Of a DNA stretch of 9,107 nucleotides, positions 6,399 through 9,107 are shown piece after piece. The position numbers and the translations under genes were made by a program. Source of the stretch: Geodermatophilaceae bacterium (GTDB lineage: Bacteria > Actinomycetota > Actinomycetes > Mycobacteriales > Geodermatophilaceae); the NCBI GenBank assembly GCA_013811805.1, contig JACCUM010000526.1, forward strand, positions 1 to 9,107, in the 5' to 3' direction. The stretch's first letter is position 1; every line of letters begins with the position of its first letter. Under the pieces are notes generated by a model, which saw nothing but the letters and a program-made list of their open reading frames with translations, ran no database searches and was not told where the DNA came from.

Positions 6399-8030
6399 CT
6401 AAGCGGTCGGCAGGACGTAACCCTGGAACTTCTCTCGAAGCGTGCGCTTGGAGAACTTGCCCACCGAGGTCTTGGGAACCTCGTCGACGAACACCACGTC
6501 GTCGGGCATCCACCACTTGGCGATCTTGCCTTCGAGAAAGCTGAGTATCTCCGCCTTGCTCACCTCCTCGCCCTCCTTCGCGACCACGCAAGCTAACGGG
6601 CGCTCGTCCCATCGGGGATGTGGAATCCCGATCACCGCAGCCTCGGCGACCTTGGGATGCGCCATGATCTCGTTCTCGAGCTCCACTGTGGAGATCCACT
6701 CACCTCCCGACTTCACGACATCCTTCGTGCGGTCGACGATGCGCGCGTACCCGTGCTCGTCCGTGGTGGCGACGTCGCCGGTGCGCAGCCAACCGTCCTC
6801 GGTGAACGATTCCGGCGACCGGTCGTCGTTGTAGTAGCTCTTGGCCACCCAGCCACCGGCGGCCTGCAGTTCCCCCTGGGTCTTCCGGTCGGCCGGCACG
6901 GGCTCGAGGGTCACCGGGTCCACCACCCGGATCTCGGAGCCGAAGATCGGCCGTCCGATCGTGGCCCGCATGTCAGCTCTTTCGTCCTCGGTCGCATTCG
7001 CGAGGGTCGATTTGACGTGCGCGACGCTGATCACCGGAGAGGTCTCGGTCATACCCCAGGCCTGCAGGATCGGCATGCCGGTCTGCTCGCGGTAGGCCTC
7101 CGACAGCGCCCGCGGCACGGCCGAACCGCCGCACGGGATGGTCCGCAGCGCAGAGATGTCGCGGCCTTTGAGTTCGGGCAGCACGCCCATCCAGATCGTC
7201 GGAACCCCGGCGGCGATAGTGACCCGCTGAGTCTCGATCAGCGTGGCAAGTGCCGTGGGGGACATGTCCGGTCCTGGTAGCACCAGGTCAGCCCCGGCCG
7301 CGACACCGGCATGGGCCAGACCCCAAGCGTTGGCGTGGAACATCGGGACGACCGGCATGATTCGGTCGGTCTCCCGGGCGCCGAGACCGTCGGCCATCAG
7401 CGCACCCATGGTGTGCAGGTAGGTGGACCGGTGGCTGTAGACGACGCCCTTGGGGTTGCCCGTCGTGCCACTCGTGTAGCACATCGAGGCGGCCCGCCAT
7501 TCGTCCTCGACGTGGAAGCCCACCGGCTGCTCGGCGGCCAGAAGTACCTCGTAGTCATGGATCTGAATGCCATGCGGGGCACTGTCGGGCACCTCACCCC
7601 GGCCGTCGTCCATCACGATGACGTGCCGGACTGTGACAAAGGTGTCCAGCAGTGGCCAGAGCAGGCCGGTCAGGGATCTGTCGACGAAGACGACCTCGTC
7701 CTCGGCGTGGTTGGCGATGTAGGTCAACTGCTCGGCGAAGAGCCGGATGTTGAGGGTATGCAAGATGCGACCGGTGTTCGGAGCGGCGAAGTACAGCTCG
7801 AGGTGATTGCTGGTATTCCAGCCAAAGGTAGCGACCCGACCGTCCTTCGAGACTCCGAGGGTGTTCAGGACCCCGCCGAGGCGGCGGGTGCGGTCGGCCC
7901 ATTCGGCATAACTGCGTTCCAGGATCCCGGTGGCGGTGGAGGTGATCACCGACTTGTCCGGGAACAGCTTCTCGGCCCGGTCGAAGATCGCGACGATGGT
8001 GAGTGGGTAGTCCTGCATCAAGCCCTGCAT
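6399..8030 (-). CDS. Acyl-CoA ligase (AMP-forming, FadD/AlkK-like)
   Basis: Adenylate-forming enzyme of 543 aa expected to activate a carboxylic acid to its acyl-CoA via an acyl-AMP intermediate. Motifs in order: P-loop-like YTSGTTGNPKG (185-195), QAWGMTETSP (323-332), GWLRTGDV (413-420), IVDRTKDVVKSGGEWIS (431-447) with the hinge region, and catalytic K525 in PKTSVGKFSKR. The layout and the GGEWIS motif fit the medium/long-chain fatty acyl-CoA synthetase branch; chain length or aromatic substrate cannot be judged. The ATG at 8030 has AAGGAG with a 5-nt spacer, so the longer reading frame to 8123 is not used. It is the first gene of the minus-strand cassette and is divergent from hemQ, with about 60-70 bp between starts. 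Partnership with the downstream methyltransferase is only inferred from position. Confidence 0.94.
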   Translation of the reverse strand: MQGLMQDYPLTIVAIFDRAEKLFPDKSVITSTATGILERSYAEWADRTRRLGGVLNTLGVSKDGRVATFGWNTSNHLELYFAAPNTGRILHTLNIRLFAEQLTYIANHAEDEVVFVDRSLTGLLWPLLDTFVTVRHVIVMDDGRGEVPDSAPHGIQIHDYEVLLAAEQPVGFHVEDEWRAASMCYTSGTTGNPKGVVYSHRSTYLHTMGALMADGLGARETDRIMPVVPMFHANAWGLAHAGVAAGADLVLPGPDMSPTALATLIETQRVTIAAGVPTIWMGVLPELKGRDISALRTIPCGGSAVPRALSEAYREQTGMPILQAWGMTETSPVISVAHVKSTLANATEDERADMRATIGRPIFGSEIRVVDPVTLEPVPADRKTQGELQAAGGWVAKSYYNDDRSPESFTEDGWLRTGDVATTDEHGYARIVDRTKDVVKSGGEWISTVELENEIMAHPKVAEAAVIGIPHPRWDERPLACVVAKEGEEVSKAEILSFLEGKIAKWWMPDDVVFVDEVPKTSVGKFSKRTLREKFQGYVLPTA

Positions 8031-8101
8031 GCGAACTCCTTCTGAGACGCCAATCGGTCTGCTGAGACTAGGTGCTGCGACCGTGAGGGAGAATGGGCTA
8101 C
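8031..8101. promoter_or_regulatory. Compact divergent start region, acyl-CoA ligase / hemQ
   Basis: Only about 70 bp separate the two divergent starts. It holds the ligase ribosome-binding site on the minus strand (CTCCTT at 8036-8041) and the hemQ one on the plus strand (GAGGGAG, 8085-8091). Both promoters must overlap here or lie inside the opposite gene. No convincing -35/-10 pair or palindrome was found, and neither hemY-type palindrome motif is present. Confidence 0.4.
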
Positions 8102-8842
8102 GTGACCGAAACCGAGAAGGCACCAGACCGGGGTCCCAGTCTCGTTCCTAGCCGCGGAAAGGTGGCCAAGGAGATCAACGCCAGGATCCGCTACACGATG
8201 TGGTCGGTATTTCGCGCCGACCGGCGGCTGCCCGACGAAGGGCGCTCGTCGATCGCCGCGGAGGTCGACGCGCTGTTCGAGGAGTTGGCCGGCAAGGACG
8301 TGGTCGTACGCGGGGTGTACGACGTGGCCGGACTGCGGGCTGATGCCGACCTGATGATCTGGTGGCATGCCGAGGACCCGCAGGCCTTGCAGGAGGCCTA
8401 CTCGCGCTTCAGGCGAACGGCTCTGGGCCGGAGCTGCGTACCCGTGTGGTCGCAACTTGCTCTGCACCGGCCGGCGGAGTTCAACAAGTCACACGTTCCG
8501 GCATTCCTGGCCGACGAGGAGCCGCGGGTCTATGTCTGCGTGTACCCATTCGTACGGTCCTACGAGTGGTATCTGCTGCCCGACGACGAGCGGCGGGCGA
8601 TGCTGGCCGAGCACGGTCAGATGGCTCGGGGATACCCCGATGTGCGGGCGAACACGGTTGCGTCGTTCGCGCTCGGGGACTACGAGTGGATGCTGGCCTT
8701 CGAGGCAGACGAGTTGCACCGGATCGTCGACCTGATGCGTGAGCTGCGAGCCTCGACCGCGCGGCGACACGTCCGTGAAGAGCTGCCGTTCTACACCGGA
8801 ACCCGCAAACCCATCGCCGAGTTGATCGCCGCCCTGCCCTAG
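8102..8842 (+). CDS. hemQ: Coprohaem decarboxylase HemQ/ChdC
   Basis: Final enzyme of the coproporphyrin-dependent pathway: it uses peroxide to decarboxylate two propionates of iron-coproporphyrin III, giving haem b. The sequence is characteristic along its whole length: IRYTMWSVF near the N-terminus, RGVYDVAGLRADADLMIW, GRSCVPVWSQLALHRPAEFN, VYPFVRSYEWYLLPDDER, LAEHGQMARGYPDV and LGDYEWMLAFEADELH. By family knowledge the Tyr of VYPF is the radical-forming residue, and the His of LAEHG is the proximal haem ligand (Y151 and H174 counted from the ATG at 8093). I chose the GTG at 8102 because GAGGGAG (8085-8091) is 10 nt away, but only 1 nt from the in-frame ATG at 8093; both remain possible (246 or 249 aa). 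It is separated from hemY by the 4.2-kb cassette and so needs its own promoter. Confidence 0.96.
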   Translation: MTETEKAPDRGPSLVPSRGKVAKEINARIRYTMWSVFRADRRLPDEGRSSIAAEVDALFEELAGKDVVVRGVYDVAGLRADADLMIWWHAEDPQALQEAYSRFRRTALGRSCVPVWSQLALHRPAEFNKSHVPAFLADEEPRVYVCVYPFVRSYEWYLLPDDERRAMLAEHGQMARGYPDVRANTVASFALGDYEWMLAFEADELHRIVDLMRELRASTARRHVREELPFYTGTRKPIAELIAALP

Positions 8843-8854
8843 ACCCCGTTTCAC

Positions 8855-8876
8855 GCACTTTCTCCGGAGAAAGTGC
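8855..8876. terminator. 22-bp perfect palindrome downstream of hemQ (copy 1 of a pair)
   Basis: The 18-bp core ACTTTCTCCGGAGAAAGT (8857-8874) is extended by GC on both sides to 22 bp of perfect symmetry. In RNA it gives a 9-bp stem with a CCGG loop. It is enclosed by another inverted repeat, GACCCCG (8842-8848, beginning on the last base of the hemQ stop) and CGGGGTC (8883-8889), so a longer nested hairpin is possible. The site between convergent genes suggests a bidirectional terminator, though no T-run follows. Confidence 0.6.
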
Positions 8877-8897
8877 CTTCTGCGGGGTCGCTAACGT

Positions 8898-8917
8898 GAC
8901 TTTCTCCGGAGAAAGTC
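8898..8917. terminator. 20-bp perfect palindrome upstream of the msrB stop (copy 2 of a pair)
   Basis: This has the same 18-bp core ACTTTCTCCGGAGAAAGT (8899-8916), extended by one G-C pair. It lies exactly 42 bp from copy 1, 20 bp past the msrB stop on the minus strand. Each copy is nearest to one convergent gene, as expected if each terminates one transcript. The identical cores and four-helical-turn spacing would equally suit a protein-binding pair or a dispersed repeat family. Confidence 0.6.
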
Positions 8918-8937
8918 CGGTTGAGCTGTTTGTGCGC

Positions 8938-9107
8938 TCAGGTGGTGGCGTCAGGCTTGGGCGCCAGCTTGATGCTGACGGAGTTGATGCAGTAGCGGTC
9001 ACCGGTCGGCGTCTGCGGGGCGTCGTCGAAGACGTGCCCGAGATGCGAATGGCAGGTGCCGCACAGCACCTCGGTCCGGGTCATGAACATGCTGCGGTCC
9101 TTGCGCA
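8938..9107 (-). CDS. msrB: Peptide-methionine (R)-S-oxide reductase, C-terminal part (runs off right edge)
   Basis: The last 55 codons of MsrB, which reduces the R-epimer of methionine sulfoxide in proteins with thioredoxin-type reductants. Visible motifs: RTEVLCGTCHSHLGHVFDD, whose CxxC is the second half of the structural zinc site, and the catalytic cysteine in DRYCINSVSIKL. The stop is at 8938-8940. The first CxxC and the N-terminus lie beyond the window. It converges on hemQ across a 95-bp gap holding the twin palindromes. The link to haem synthesis is positional; a shared oxidative-stress theme with peroxide-using HemQ is speculation. Confidence 0.95.
   Translation of the reverse strand, partial: RKDRSMFMTRTEVLCGTCHSHLGHVFDDAPQTPTGDRYCINSVSIKLAPKPDATT

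Noticed and set aside
8031..8123. Upstream extension of the acyl-CoA ligase to 8123
   Set aside because: The ATG at 8030 has AAGGAG at 5 nt and matches where family members begin; the extension is Ser/Arg-rich and overlaps the hemQ start.
8855..8917. Twin palindromes as a CRISPR array or insertion-sequence ends
   Set aside because: Only two copies with one spacer and no cas genes; no transposase between or beside them, so neither reading is supported.

Overview
The window looks like chromosomal DNA of a high-GC Gram-positive bacterium (Actinomycetota). The coding sequence is strongly G+C rich, and the gene set is the actinobacterial haem block: DUF3000, hemE, a DUF4349 lipoprotein, hemY/cgoX, hemQ/chdC and msrB. 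CgoX together with ChdC marks the coproporphyrin-dependent haem route used by Gram-positive bacteria. I cannot place the organism below phylum.

Layout. Positions 1-67 (minus) hold the first 22 codons of a DUF3000 gene, divergent from hemE (196-1308, plus). hemE converges on, and overlaps by 44 bp, a DUF4349 lipoprotein gene (1265-2293, minus). A 178-bp divergent intergenic region follows. It carries two copies of the palindrome TTATGCGCATAA, 41 bp apart, just upstream of the coproporphyrinogen oxidase gene hemY/cgoX (2472-3830, plus). A short HAD-phosphatase remnant lacking its middle (3843-4199, plus) comes next. Three minus-strand genes then follow, in transcription order an acyl-CoA ligase (8030-6399), an alpha/beta-hydrolase fused to a LuxR DNA-binding domain (6359-5319) and a family-2 O-methyltransferase (5209-4220). 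hemQ/chdC (about 8102-8842, plus) resumes the haem block. It converges on msrB (8938 to beyond the right edge, minus), with two long perfect palindromes between the two stops.

How it works together. HemE makes coproporphyrinogen III, CgoX oxidises it to coproporphyrin III, and ChdC decarboxylates coprohaem to haem b. Ferrochelatase (CpfC) is not in the window. The hydrolase-LuxR protein is the obvious candidate regulator of the ligase/methyltransferase cassette, but no substrate can be read from the sequence. The cassette sits where hemY and hemQ are commonly close neighbours in actinobacteria, so I read 3831-8030 as an accessory insertion. The methyltransferase part is visibly less G+C rich than hemY.

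Most worth a second look: the paired operator-like palindromes before hemY, the twin 18-bp-core palindromes between hemQ and msrB, the hydrolase-LuxR fusion with an Arg in its nucleophile elbow, and the HAD gene reduced to its two ends. No RNA gene, CRISPR array, transposase or integrase was seen. No gene-free stretch exceeds 300 bp.
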